The translations under genes were made by a program, and so were the position numbers. A stretch of DNA of 64,000 bases. Origin: Pachypanchax playfairii (lineage: Eukaryota; Chordata; Actinopteri; Cyprinodontiformes; Aplocheilidae). Each line of letters begins with the position of its first letter. Positions within the stretch are counted from its first letter, which is position 1. Shown here piece by piece: positions 37,625 through 49,897 of the stretch. The notes under the pieces were generated by a model. That model had not been told where the DNA came from. It ran no database searches and saw nothing but the letters and a program-made list of their open reading frames with translations. The stretch is taken from the NCBI GenBank assembly GCA_006937955.1, contig SSNP01000010.1:4786697-4850696 (forward strand), read 5' to 3'.

Positions 37625-38053
37625 ATTCCCTTTAGTTATGCTGCTATAGCTGCACATCTTTTTTGACTCTGCTGTCTCTCCCTCTCCATGTTTGTATTTA
37701 CATTTAATACTGCCATTAACTTTGACTTGTCTTATCATCGAAAAGACGACTGGCTAAACCCTTCTGTGTTTGTCTGTGTCTCTTTCCTGTCAGCTCAGAC
37801 TTAAGTCGGTCGAGGTAGAAGGTCACTCAGCCTGAGACGAATTCTGTTGGAGGTTTCTTCTTGTTAAAAGGGAGTCGTTCCTTTCCACTGTCAATCCATG
37901 CTGCTCAGGATGGGAGATTGTGTTGAATTGATGATTTGCTGGTTCTTTAGCTAGAATATTTTTTACTGCTTGACTTGATGTTTCTATAAAGTGTCTTGAA
38001 ATGGCCTTGCTATGACCTGGCATTTTATAAATAAGAATAAATTGAATTGATTA
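37625..38053 (+). mobile_element. LINE 3' end, copy 2 of the family at 8.2 kb
   Basis: Blocks typical of a percomorph LINE 3' UTR occur in order: ccctttagttatgctgctat, ctgctgtctctccctctcc, actgccattaactttgac, tgtttgtctgtgtc, gctcagacttaagtcggtcg, cactcagcctgagacg, ctgttggaggtttcttc, gttaaaagggagtcgttcc, and the tail taaataagaataaattgaat. Several are shared in the same order with 8230-8673. No coding sequence is left. The family is widespread in percomorph genomes; I place it with L2-like LINEs by inference. Confidence 0.7.
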
Positions 38054-39009
38054 TTGTAATGTGATAAATCAAAGTAGTGTGAGGTAAATAAAGAAGTTGT
38101 GTCCCTGCTAGTATGTCACACATCACGTGGCTGAAAGCATTTTTTTTTCAGATCATATACAATTTAGCTCTTCAAAAACAAAAGCAATTTCAATAGTGTT
38201 TCTTTTCTTTTTTAACCATGTCCTGTCTGGCAATAAAGCAGTCAGAATTGATGTCTGGATGTCAATAAATGCAAAAATGTAAGCATATTGTGTCATTTGT
38301 CTTGTGTCTTTTTTCACTTCCTAGATTTCCACTGAGATGTTATATGTTTTGTAGTCGTTGCAGAAGCTACTTCTTGTCTTGTTTGTAATCCTGGAGCATT
38401 TTGACAAAAGAGACTGACTGAAATTGAAATGCAGTAGATGAAGGCTCGGGAATGACTGAGTCAGTGAGGTTATGAGCATCTATTAGATTATCATCAAGCA
38501 CAGATGCAGACCAAATGTCTTAGCACTGCCATGTCTGCACAGGTGTCTCATTAGTGGTTCTGGCAATGTTTTACTTCTTTATTGCCAGCTGATTAACTGT
38601 TGTTGGTACACTTAGTCCCAGAGTTCCAGATTTAGTTCAGTCTTTAAATTTAGAGGACATCAATTTTCCTCTTGTAGAAATGAATTTTTAAATTGAGAGT
38701 GGATGACTAAGTTTACACTGGGCTAAGTAAAGAAATATTTGTTTCATAAACATATCTTTGTTTTAGCCCATGTCTTCATCACCATATAACCACATTAATA
38801 CATTTGTGATAAATATACAAAATGAAATATGTTTATGGTTCAGGTCTGCAGTTGTATATCACCTGAAAAAATACATTTTGACACACATTTGCTATTCTGC
38901 TAAATGGCAAGATTTAATCATGTTCAGTGTAATTAATGTAGCTTCACCACTGAAACAGATCTTACTCTTTCCATAAAGTCAAACGGAGTTTGTGTTTAAA
39001 TGCCTTGTT
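38054..39009. other. Non-coding stretch upstream of the candidate promoter
   Basis: 38380-38640 is free of simple repeats and contains ACTGAGTCAGT (38454-38464), a palindromic AP-1/MAF-type core. It is a plausible distal or proximal enhancer for the candidate promoter just downstream, but there is no direct evidence of function. No exon is recognised. Confidence 0.4.
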
Positions 39010-39240
39010 CTGTCCTCTGATTGGCTGAATAGTTTTTACAAGGGTCCTGATGCTCAGACGTTTAACATCTGGGGGAGAAAACTGAGCCGTGTTAGATGGA
39101 GCGTGAAGTGCGTTTCTGAGATTTTAGCCTATCAGAGGCAAGCTCTATCTAACTTCTCCATGCTATTGGCTGGAACGCCTGTCAAACTCCCAGAGGGGGC
39201 GTGGCCTGGGCGGCTGCAGGAGTGTTGTGGTTTCCAGTCC
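39010..39240 (+). promoter_or_regulatory. Candidate TATA-less promoter
   Basis: Two inverted CCAAT boxes in identical context, ATTGGCTG at 39020-39027 and 39165-39172, are followed by a GC/KLF box GGGGGCGTGGCC (39195-39206) and a GGGCGG Sp1 box (39208-39213). The stretch is clearly GC-richer than the neighbouring tens of kilobases, and there is no TATA box at a usual distance. Order and spacing fit a housekeeping or developmental promoter firing to the right, with transcription starting somewhere around 39230-39300. A strong splice donor lies at 39456. The initiation site itself cannot be read from sequence. Confidence 0.5.
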
Positions 39241-39455
39241 GACTGGCTGTAGTCCTGTCACAGCAGTGTGGGGCGCCTTTTCTCTGCGCTGGCGCTCTGG
39301 GAATACTAACAGTTTTGCCGAAAACAACTTGCTTCAAACTAATTATTGTTTTCATTTATTCTTTAATGTGACTTTGTTTCGTTGCTGTGACTTTAAATCA
39401 GCAAAGAAAGAATGCGATGTGTGTTTTTCAGTGGAAATTGCAGGGAGACAATAAG
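39241..39455 (+). other. Candidate first exon, probably non-coding
   Basis: This follows the CCAAT/GC-box cluster and ends in aataag|gtaaga, an ideal splice donor (intron GT at 39456-39457). The left edge is arbitrary because the start site is unknown. It contains several in-frame stops in every frame and no Kozak-flanked ATG leading to the donor in a recognisable protein, so it looks like a 5' UTR exon or a non-coding RNA exon. The next plausible exon with matching signals on this strand is far away (57059-57145). Confidence 0.4.
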
Positions 39456-42400
39456 GTAAGAGGTGGTTCGTTTTCTGTTTTCCAGACTGCTTGCTGCTGT
39501 CGCAGCTGTTCTGACTTTACTCGTTAAGGGTCTGATGAGAGTCAAACTTTGCCCCGTAGCAGAAATTAAATCAGCATGTAAGACGTGATGATCGTTTTAA
39601 AAAAGAAAAGAAAAAAAAAGCCGAAATGTTTAATTATTCAGATCCACAACTCGACATTTGTTTGTCTGTTTATTTTTTGCTCCAGAAACAGCTGATTTTC
39701 TCTTTTCTTGGTTGTTGAATAGTAGATTGCAGACATACATAAGCGTTTACCAAGATATTTATCACTGGTCGTTAACGTTTTTTTTCTGATATGTTTATAT
39801 TTAGTGTTGGTACTTGCACTTTATTATATGGGATCATGTTTCCGCTTTTTATTGAGTCCTCACAACTTGTTTTGTAGCATTTTGCCTGAAACACGGATTA
39901 AACCCTTACAGCTGTTTATTTTCCAAAAAAGCATGCTTGCATGTTTATACTGGATCTGTTTGTGGAAAACATGCAGTGCATGGAACATAAAGAATTCACG
40001 CTCTCTTACAATCAGATAGGATAAACGCATATTAATCAGACAAAAGCGAGAATTTGGGAGTATCACGAAACTGAACATTTCTACTCCACGTTGCCAAACA
40101 TTTTTTTTTTCTCTTAAATCATTCTGACTTAATCTGTGGTCCAGTTTTTATGCCAAAAAAACAAACAAAAAAAACAATCGCAGAGCTCATTGGGCTCAAT
40201 CGATGAGCTCATTGTTCTAACAGGTTTAAGCTTCTGCACACAGAGTTTTAACTGCAGCTTGGATTGGATCATACTATCATGCACAAAGACATTTGAAACT
40301 TGTGGGGCTTAACTCTCCTTTTCTTTTACCTCCCGGATTCGCCGGAGCTGCTGGTGGTTATTTGTTGAAATAGATGCTTGGAGCTGCTCTTGAGTCGATC
40401 TCTGCAGAAATATAGGCTCATGATTTGTCTCAGCCTGTTGTGCATTAACTCTCTCATCTCCCTCAGAGGGTTTTCAATTGCAGTTGGGGCCAACAACAAT
40501 CTAACAATAAGTAGCTACATATCGCCAATGCATAACAGAGACACTGCCACTTTTTTTCGATTTCAGCCTGTGCCTTGTTTCAGTCTCTGAGGCAGCTTGG
40601 TGGTGTTATTTTGATTATCTTAGCTAAAGTTGAGCAGGGATTTAAAACAATTATCTTAGACTTTGCATTGATTGAACAGTGATATTTAGTGATTCAGAAT
40701 GGCCCTTTTGTTATGACTGCTAGGACAGAATGATCTTACACTTTGAGCAGTCAGATGTTTAAGTGGAGACATTGTGGTTGCATCCTGTGACTTTCTTTGG
40801 TTTTGCTTTGTCCCTGCTTCTCTCAGCTGCTGCAGTGATTTTATAGAATCAGGAGGGGGGTGGTGCTCGTGCAGGTTCTTATCACAGTGACTTAGCACTC
40901 TTTTCTTTTTAAAGAATATTACATTGTGTTTTGATTTTTTTTTTTTTTTTTTAAGTTTGAAATGTAATGCGCTGATGGGGAGAAGCACTGCTTTCGTGCA
41001 CGGGAAGTGGGATGCTTCTCTCTCAACCAGCAGGTCTGTCTCTTCTCTCAATCACACTATGAATAGTGCACCAATCTACATTCAGGCCTCGTTTGTGGTG
41101 GTCATCCACACTCAGAATCAACAAGCTCTTCTTTGTTTTTTTTCCGCTCTCCTCTTTAACAAGTAATCATTCGGAAAGTATCTTTCTGCTGACAATTGAG
41201 TTAGTCATAAATGTGAGAAAGAGCCAAGTACCAGTAATGCATTCACTCCTCATCGCCGCTGAATATTGCCTCCTCTTCGTTCAGCTCGCATTCCCAAGCC
41301 CTGATAGGTCTGTTGCTTAGTTAGCATGGTTAATGATGCATTTACCACAGTGTGTAATTTTATTTCCAATTTCCATTTTGTCATTTGCTTTTGGTTTGAA
41401 ATGACAAGAGGCTCTGATGAAAGGACCCTATGTGTACAGATGGCATCTTCCTAATGGTCCTCTGGGTAATGATGGTTGAAATAGGTTCCTATCTGGAGGC
41501 TGGAAGCTGTGGCCCCGTGAGGGACATTCAGTTTGACTATTTTCATTCCCATCATCAAGATGAAGTTCTTATTATCTAACCATAACTATATATAGTACAG
41601 ACACATATTTTTGCAGCAGTCACAAATAACAGAAAAGCTAAATTTCAGTGGAACAGATGAAGACAGTTTACATTATATTCCCTGGCGCACTTGAAGTTGC
41701 TGAATTGCTGCACTCATCCTCATTTTCCCCCATTCTGAGCTCAGTAGAACTTGAGAGCCTTGGATGATATATTTTAGGCTGTTGTTGTGCCACCTTAACA
41801 ACAGTGATTTGTCTGAAGTGTCTCCGATCTCATGTGTAACTGTTGATGTCTAAAGAATGGGTGGTGCGGCGCCGTGCTTCAGGAAGCAACAGTTAATCTC
41901 CTCTCCTAATCTGCGACATATGGGACTTTGTTTGGCCCTGCACCTGATAGCAGCACTGGTCTGTGACACCTCATACTTCATTTTGATAATGGCTGGTTAC
42001 CCGTGGCAACTGTGCTGCCAGTGGAAGTCTTGTTTCTTGAAGGGCATGGTAGAAAAAAGGAGGTGTGTGGGTTATGAGGATGTGCACTCCAAGGCTTTCT
42101 TCCCCACACACCTCCATCCTTTTCTGGCTGGTTGCATTGTAACCAGCGAAGGGTGTGGGACCCCTGGGGAGTGAATTATTACCTGTCAGCCCCACAAGCT
42201 CCCTGCCATCCATAATCCTAGGCTGACACAGCACAGGCCGGTCCAGGCTATCTGCTGAGACCACCAGGCCTTGGCCTCAAGGTCTGGCCCTGTTTGGCCA
42301 CAGCTGGTAAGAAATCACATTAACATGTTGCATCAGGCATTTGAAATGCACAGGTTAAGCGTAGCAGACAGACCTGCCTTGTGCCTTCTGCAGCATAAAA

Positions 42401-42717
42401 AGTGGCTCCTCTGAACATGCTGGGACTGTAAATAGTTTTATAAAAGAGTTTTCATGCATTTCTTCTAGCTTCTTCTCTTTATATTTGAACTTTTTTTTTC
42501 CAAATGAGCAGAAACTACTACTTTACTGTGCCTTAAAGAGACGTTGTTGCTTATTGTTTTTTGCTGATTCAGCACTTTGAATCCTCCAAGTATATATACA
42601 TGCTTGATTTTTCATGTTCATTACCAGTTGTGCTGGTGTTACAGACTTGAAAGAGACTGCCAGTTTGGTTTTATCGCTATCTATTCTTCCATTTTCTTCC
42701 ACTTATCAAAGGTTGGC
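39456..42717. other. Putative first-intron DNA with candidate conserved elements
   Basis: No exon is recognised. Two stretches are low in simple repeats and dense in transcription-factor-like words: 40950-41530 (taacaagtaatcattcgg, gctgacaattgagttag, gttaatgatgcatttacc, taatggtcctctgggtaatg) and 41850-42380 (tgcacctgatagcagcac, gtgaattattacctgtcagc). They are GC-richer than the AT-rich surroundings. I read them as candidate enhancers near a developmental promoter; conservation would have to be measured. Confidence 0.4.
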
Positions 42718-43020
42718 TTGCAGGAGCAACAGGTTCATGAGGGAAAACCCAGACATCCCTCCACACAGCAACACTCCCCAGCTCCTCCTGGAGAATTTCA
42801 AGGTGCATCCACCTGAGGTTCTCAACCCACCAATTTCAATCCCTCTAGAAAAATTCCAGAGGAAGGCATTGTAAGATCAGCTGATTTCTTTCCGTGATCA
42901 GGAGCAGAAGCTCCTCTTCAAGCTCCTACTAGATGATGAAGCTCATCACCGTATCACTTAGGCCAAACCTGGCCACCCTACAGAAGCTCATTTCAGCCGC
43001 TTGCATCTGGGATCGAGTTT
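42718..43020 (-). mobile_element. Non-LTR retrotransposon C-terminus, decayed
   Basis: On the minus strand: MQAAEMSFCRVARFGLSDTV, then ELEEELLLLITERNQL, and further on WMHLEILQEELGSVAVWRDV-like residues. This follows the C-terminal order of a common fish LINE (AAEMSFLRRVAG.SLRDRVRS..I..EL.VEPLLL.IERSQLRWFGHL, then WE.L.IPPEEL..V..ERVW). The middle GRPRTRW block is lost and stops are present. The clade is not assigned. It is a different LINE family from that at 25640-26010. Confidence 0.65.
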
Positions 43021-46000
43021 TGTTACATCTGTTTTGTTTTGCTCTATCTGCAATAAATTAAGGTGAATGTAGCACTGACTGTCTTTCCTCCCACTGATCC
43101 AGTCTAAATCCTTGGCACACTTATAATTATGTTTGATTCCAAAAACAGGCGTGCAGTTGTATCTCTCCTGCGGTCCTGGTGTGGTTAGTCTTCTACTGCC
43201 AATTACAGTCAAGCTGATGAGCATGTAAATTTGAAGAGGAAAACTTCTGAGTTCAGTGAAAGGCTAGAGCATAAGGAAGGAAAAAAAAAGGCGGGACATG
43301 TCAGACCACAAACTGGACAAGTGACAGGCCTTGGTCCAACCATCCAGACTTGCTGTCTTCTTGTGGTTTTGCCGCACTGCTCTTCAGAAACATTAACCCC
43401 TTGTCAAACATGAGCCTGAGATTGTGTTGCCAACCCACCAAGGCCACAAGCAGTGAGCAGGAACACTTCACAACCATCTGGTTAAACGCTTCATGAAGCA
43501 CAGTGGATGGAATCCAACAATTAGAGGGCAACATTTAACCTAAGCTTCGCAAAATCAGCAAAGTTTCTAAGATTTATGTTTCAAGAAAAGAGAGACTCTA
43601 ATGGCAAAAAATTAATGTTCTCTGCCAAATGTTTTTTCAAGGCTTTTGTTGTTCTATGTCGTTTTGTAAATGTTTAGACATGGACTGTGGTTTCTGTATT
43701 TTCATTGTGGCTTTGCAATGAAAATGCCACATTTGGAATATTAATTCTTGCAGACTCATGTTATTTGTCTCTTCCATGCTTTTTTTTTTAAGTTACCCTT
43801 TTGAAGACATGACAGAATACCTTTCATTCATTATGATATAATACCTTTCATTAATACAGTGCCACAATCAATTATGTGCAATGGAAAAATACATGTACTC
43901 ACAGGACTTCTTGTGTATGCAGAAGAAAAATCACCTCTCCTGAAATAAAAGGATCGATTCCAAACTGAGTTCTCATCATATTTTTATCCATGTTTCATGT
44001 AATGAAGCAGCTATTGTAGCCTTATATTAACTCATCAAAGATAAATTCAACAGAGACGTCACAACAGAATTTCTGTTCTCTGTGGAGAACTTTTTTATAT
44101 TTGTCAAACGGAAAGAAGCAACTTAGAAATGTGTGTTTGTGTAAAGGACTCAGTCTACACACACCAAACATGCAAGTTTTAGGTCTGGGGAGGTAGATGT
44201 AGTAAATAGGCTTTTGTTTTTCTTGCAAAAATTGTTTGGATTATTTCATGATGTTGGAAGATCTCCTGCATTATTTGTCAAACAAGCTGATACTCTGTTA
44301 ATTAGTATCATAAATCTTATTTTTCCAAAATCAGTTTTCTTCCTCTTAACATGATTTTAATATAAAATTAATGTTATGTTAACGAGTAAGTAAAATACAT
44401 TAGTCATTGTGAACAATTGAATTATACAGCCAGTCAGTAAATGTTTGTGTTATATTTCACCCTAAACCAGATCAGTCTGTGGTGTTCCATTCAGCTGTTT
44501 TCAGGAATACAGTTAACAACATGTGAGAAAATCAAATACAGTTTTTTTTTTTTGGTTGTCTGAGTGACTCCATATTATATACATTTTAAATAATTAGATT
44601 TTAATTTTGTTTTTGGCCCCTATGACAGGCTCGCTGCTCATTCTAACATTGTTCCTGATGTTTGGATTTTCTTTTCAGATCAGACAAAGAGATCCATGTT
44701 TTCTTTTCAGTCACTTGTCAGAAATGTGTGAACAGATTAAAAACAGATTGAAGTTTCTATTGAAGGAAAAAGGAAAATAAAACTAAGCAAATCAGCTTAT
44801 TTTGGATTTAAAATGATTTGATTTGGATGATTGAACATGCTATTATTAGTTTAGGGCAGAGTGCAAAGTTTCTATTTACTTTGATACTTTTTTGTTTTTC
44901 ATGTATATTTTTAACATGATGCTGTCTTCATGTATACATACATATTTAAACTGCGCTCTGCACTCTCAGTGCATTTCTCTTAGTCTAATGTTTTTACCGC
45001 AGCATCATGCTTTCCTCTCATTTCCCTCCTTATTGCTGAGCATTTCTCTGTGCTTCGTTTGTTCTAAATCAAACAGAGTGGGCGGCGCAGTAATGATCCT
45101 TTTCTTGGACTTTCAATTTGTGAAGTTTTCTTTCCTGTTAGTAAAGTTATTTCTTTCCCTGTTCAGCTACAGCGACCATCACAGTGTGTGCTAAAAGCCC
45201 AGTTACTCTCCTATTTCCTCAAACAAACGGCTGTTTCTTCTGTAGGAAATGTAACCATCCATCTTTGTGCCAGAGGTTATTTCCCTGGGAAGACCGACCA
45301 GACACCTTGAGCTTTTTACCACCCCCCCTTTTATTTGGCGTACACTCTGTGAATGAACATTAGCCAAAGCTGGCTTCTGTTTCCTTTCAGGCAGAAGAAG
45401 GTACTGCGGCATATGATCTGAAACATGGCTGTGCTCAAGGCAAACATAAAGACCTAATAGTGTCTGTGTGTCTGTATGTATATATAATATATGTTTTTAT
45501 GATTTATTTTTTATGGTTTAAAATCATTCCACATGTTCTTATTGGTAAAGTTATCCCCAGCAGGACAGGATTAGGGTCTATGTTGGCTTTAAGCTACTTG
45601 ACTTAGTATTTATTTGTTTTTGCCATTTTATACTGAAGAAATTAATTAATGTATTTCAGAATATTTTATAGGATGTTAAAAAAAAAGTGGATTTGACAAA
45701 AAGTAAATTGAGCTGATAATTAGTCCTAATATTTTTTGACTTGTAAGCCATTTTGAAATTATACAGATTGAGTACTTTTTAAACTATATATATATATAAA
45801 GATATCAAGTTCCCAAATAGATACTCTCCCAAGTTGAGATTCCATCTACAATATCACAAACCTCCTCACTAACAACCATCTGCCTTCACAGCTGAACACA
45901 TTCATTAGCAATATGAAAAGAAATCGATGGGAAAAGGGAATTAAAAGCTATAAAAATAATTGCAAAGCCTCAGAGGATCAGTGCAAAGACATAGAGGATT

Positions 46001-49000
46001 GTATGATAGACATGGCGTCATCTTGTTAATTATTGATTTGAATGCAGCTAATTTTTGTTATGAAATTATTAACTGAGCATTTGTCTGTGTTTTTGTTAAA
46101 GGCAGTTGGTGTAAACAGCAGTTCAGATTTAGTAGACATAGAGACATGCTAATGTTGTAAAAGCTTCCTAACTTTATGTTGCAGATCTTATAGAACAGAA
46201 TAGAAGTGAATGAGAGTAAAAAAACGGTTTTGCTTTACTGTCACTAAAAGATTCAGCATCAGAAATGTTTCCTTATTTGTCTTCTTTGTCTTGTCACATT
46301 CATTCTGAAGCAATTGGACTAACTCTAAGGAAAGGATGCCCAAGGCTCAGTTAGTATAGACGCAATTCAAAGTTATGGTCATGTCTCATTGTTGGTTATT
46401 GCCATTTTCTGAAATAGGAATTTTTATAGCTCTGAAATATAACATGAAGCAGGAAATTAAAAATGTGAGATAAGCGCCCATTTTTTCTGTTGTATTTATT
46501 TAAAAACTACTTAGTTCTTGCAATAAAAGCTTATTATAACCCATCTCACTTCTCCACATTCTTAATTGACAGGTATTCAAAATGTTAATTTATTTAAATA
46601 TTAACAGATTATTTTCCCCCTGGTGTTGTATTTAAAAAAAAAAAATAACTTGGTGTGTTCATCGTCAGTGAAACAAAGCCCATAAATGAGGGCCATAAAT
46701 ATTTCTAATTTCTAAACTGTCAGAAAAGTAGCAGAGTTTGATTTATGTCTTGCACAAGTCTGGAAGTCCCTCTTCTCGTGCTCCAATTTTACTACTTTGA
46801 TTGTACAATATTAGCTAAACTCAGGAAGCCCCAATAAAAAGTGAAATGTTCACTGATGATTTAGGAACTCTGCTTGGCTTTCCAAATGGGATGCTTTATT
46901 GAATCTCTTATGCAAGCAGCCTATGTTTTAAATAGGAAATGTGGCTGATTTCTCTGCAGACACTTTGCATACTTTATTGTATAAATTTGCCGTGTTAAAT
47001 TTAGAAAAGGCTGTGCTCGTAAGATTATACTGTAAATCTCTGCTTGAAATGTTTTAACTGTGTATTTTTGCAGGCTCTTTCTTAATTGGTGTTTAAGCTC
47101 TCACGCTATTATTTGTGTATATTTTAGTGGTCACCATATGTGCAGTGAATATTTGGCTGGAACACGGTCTGAGATAAGTCCACTCGCCCACACTTAGCAC
47201 GGTCATTTTCATCCGTTTCTCAGAACCACAGGCTGGTTTCCATAAAACTGAGACTATTTTTAAAACAGTATTTGGGGTGGGGGTGGGTCACTGGGAAGAG
47301 GGTCTCAGCTAATGTCAGATAAATCCAGACCGGGCTGAGGTCCAGTGTGAGTAAAGCGTACCTCCTCCTCCTCCTCCTCCTCCTCTGCAGTACCCTGAAC
47401 TCTCCCATTCCCTCAACATGTCTGTGAATGTTGCTTTATTAACCATGTGTTGGCTCACCCCTGCAGCTGTGCATGTATATGTGTGTCGGACAGAATAACT
47501 TCTTATGATAAATTCAATGTTCATAATTCTAGCTTAAGATCTTGAGCATTTCAGCACTAATGCAAATGTATGATCAAAAACTAAAGTACTACGTAATTTA
47601 AGTATTAGAAAACTGTTTAGTTCTTTTCATTTTTATGAAATCTTTTGTTTTTGATTGATAAAATTATTCGTTTTGTCCTCTGGAAGATAAAACATGTCTA
47701 CCTTGGACCATGGTGTAAAGAAATGGATACGTTTGTTTTCCTGCTTTAAATTTTTACCTGTACATTTAATTATTTATATCAAATTGAATTTGCCATTCTT
47801 TATATGTGGATACTTGAGGTTAATGTGATGATGAAACTGGATTATTGCTGAAAGTCTGCTAATTGCTAACAATGACATGGGTCAAGTTGTTTTTCATAAA
47901 TTTGAATTGGAGTCAAACTGTGGTGCTCCAAACATTTGAACAATTTCCGAGTAATTGTGGGTGATAATTTCGCAGGTGTGTGTCTGTGTGTGCACACTCC
48001 CGCAGCGCAACAAAACAAATGAATTGTGAAGCCATTAAACTTATTTACACAAATATAAATGCACAGAAACATAACAAAACTCATCCATTAAGACACAGAA
48101 GCAGAGGCTGCATTCAACCCTTTTCCAGGACAAGAGTCTTTTTGATCCTCCATCCCACCATTAAACCATCCCTAAGGGGAAGTTTCTGTTGAATGACAGC
48201 ATGAAAACCATCTGAGTAAACAAAAACCCAGACCACACTATTGCTTTAACGTCACAACTGAATGACAAGAGAATGTGACAAGAATAAGGGTGCAACACAC
48301 ACATTCACACTCAGACCATGTCTGAGTCTGACAGTAGCCCTCCAGCTAAACAGTGTGTGTTAGTGTTAGCCTGTAGCTGCACATACCAGGAGGATGAACT
48401 GTCAAAGGTCTGGTTAAAAATGTGGGCATGAAGACAATTCACCAGTTTTTATGTTGCTTACTCAAGATTGCACTTTTTTTTTCCTGGAGGTTGAGCCTTG
48501 CAAGATATTAGGTTAAAGATAATTGCCACAGTCTGCAAAGTTTCCTCATTGAGCGTTGCTACAAATCTGTTTTCTGGCAGTGGAAGTTCACCCTGGATCT
48601 TATCCATTTCCCAAAATGGGGTCCAAACATTTTATTTTTTGTTTGGGTGTAACATCTTGGCACCTACCAGTTCCAGTTTTACCACAATGTTCTGTTACAG
48701 CATGATTCTGTTTGGCTTTCTCTCTGTCTGAGGCAGTAACAGCTGTCTCAAGTCCTGTGAGACATCTATGTCTTGCTGCAGAAACATTTCTTCCAGGTTG
48801 AAGGGCATGCCATGGTTTTCATTTCATTCATAATGGGATTTCTGATTTTTACTCATTTAGGCCACTAACGTCTTGCCTCATGACACCTTTAAAACCTTGT
48901 ATCTGAAAAATGTTTCCGCCCTCAGTAGAACACGTATAACCTCATCATGTCTTTATACACCCAGGAAAGTTTTCAAAAAGTCAAGCTGAAAAAAAAATAA

Positions 49001-49078
49001 GGGAGAAAATGCACAGAAATATAATGTCATACAAAGATAAGAAGACTTATATTTATTGTAGTAAAGTCTAACAGCACA
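43021..49078. other. Putative intron DNA, no exon recognised
   Basis: AT-rich, with a (TA)n run at 45785-45798 and a (CTC)n run at 47361-47386. Candidate conserved blocks are 45940-46130 (gaattaaaagctataaaa, cttgttaattattgatttg, gaaattattaactgag) and 46660-47110 (cataaatgagggccataaat, gtttgatttatg, ccaataaaaagtg, gggatgctttattgaatc), both rich in homeodomain/HOX-type AT cores. Open frames (44892-45194, 47315-47524) translate simple sequence and are not genes. Confidence 0.4.
47361..47386 (+). repeat. (CTC)n trinucleotide microsatellite
   Basis: About eight CTC units. On the minus strand they are read as poly-Arg or poly-Gly in short open frames that are not genes. Confidence 0.9.
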
Positions 49079-49897
49079 TATAGCACTGTGAAAAAGTATT
49101 TGCGCCCTTGCAGAGTTCTTCTGTTTTTGCTTTTGTACTACACTTAACAGTTTAAGATAATCAAATATAATATGAGTAAAAATATACCATTTTCAATTAA
49201 TTCCCAAAATTACTTCAGGAGTACATCAGCAACTCATCTAGGAAGTCACAAAAGAACCCAGAATATCATCTAATATTCTGCAGGCTGTACTTCTCAGTTT
49301 AGATCAGTGTTCTTGAATCAAATAGTTTAGGTAAAAACAGCATCAATAGAAGAGTTACATTTGATGTAAAAAGAAATACAACATGATAAGCATCATCCGG
49401 TACTGCTTTGTTGCTTCAGGACTTGGACGACTTGCTGGAAATAATGGAACTATGAAATTTGCTCTCTACTAGAAGATTCTTTAGGAGAATATCCAACCAT
49501 CAGTTGATGACCCAAAGCTCAAGGACACTTGTTATTCAACATCCAAGATAAATTATTAAATAATGTTAAATTAAGTTGAAACTTTTTTGCAAAAAGAGGC
49601 AGGTTATTTTTTTTTTTAACAGGGATGTGAAAGACTCAATGTTATAGCACACACACCTGTTTAAAGTTGTTTCCTCCAAGGGTGGAACAACCAGGTTTTA
49701 GGTTTTCAGGGCAATCAATTTTTTTGCACAGTGGCAGGTTGGTTTGGATAACTTTTTTTCCTTAATAAATAAAATTATCATTTCATCAGGTTATCCTTGT
49801 CTGACCTTGGAATTTGTGTAATCTGAAACATTTTAGTGTGACAGCAAAGCAAAAACAAAAGCAATTAGTTAGGGGCAAATTCTTTTTCACAGCAGTG
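49079..49897 (+). mobile_element. Tc1-like transposon, internally deleted and decayed
   Basis: The left end has ctgtgaaaaagtatttgcgcc; the right end has aggggcaaattctttttcac then agcagtg, its inverted partner. Inside are remnants of a Tc1 transposase gene in the + direction: aggaagtcacaaaagaaccc..gcaggctgtacttctcag..gatcagtgttc (N-terminal DNA-binding half), tgctttgttgcttcaggact..ggacgacttgctgg..ggaactatgaaatttgctct (DDE-domain region), ggagaatatccaaccatcag..cccaaagctcaagg, and a C-terminal gggtggaacaaccaggtttt. At 819 bp against about 1.5 kb for a full element, large parts of the gene are missing. The frame is not open anywhere, so the copy is dead. Confidence 0.85.
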
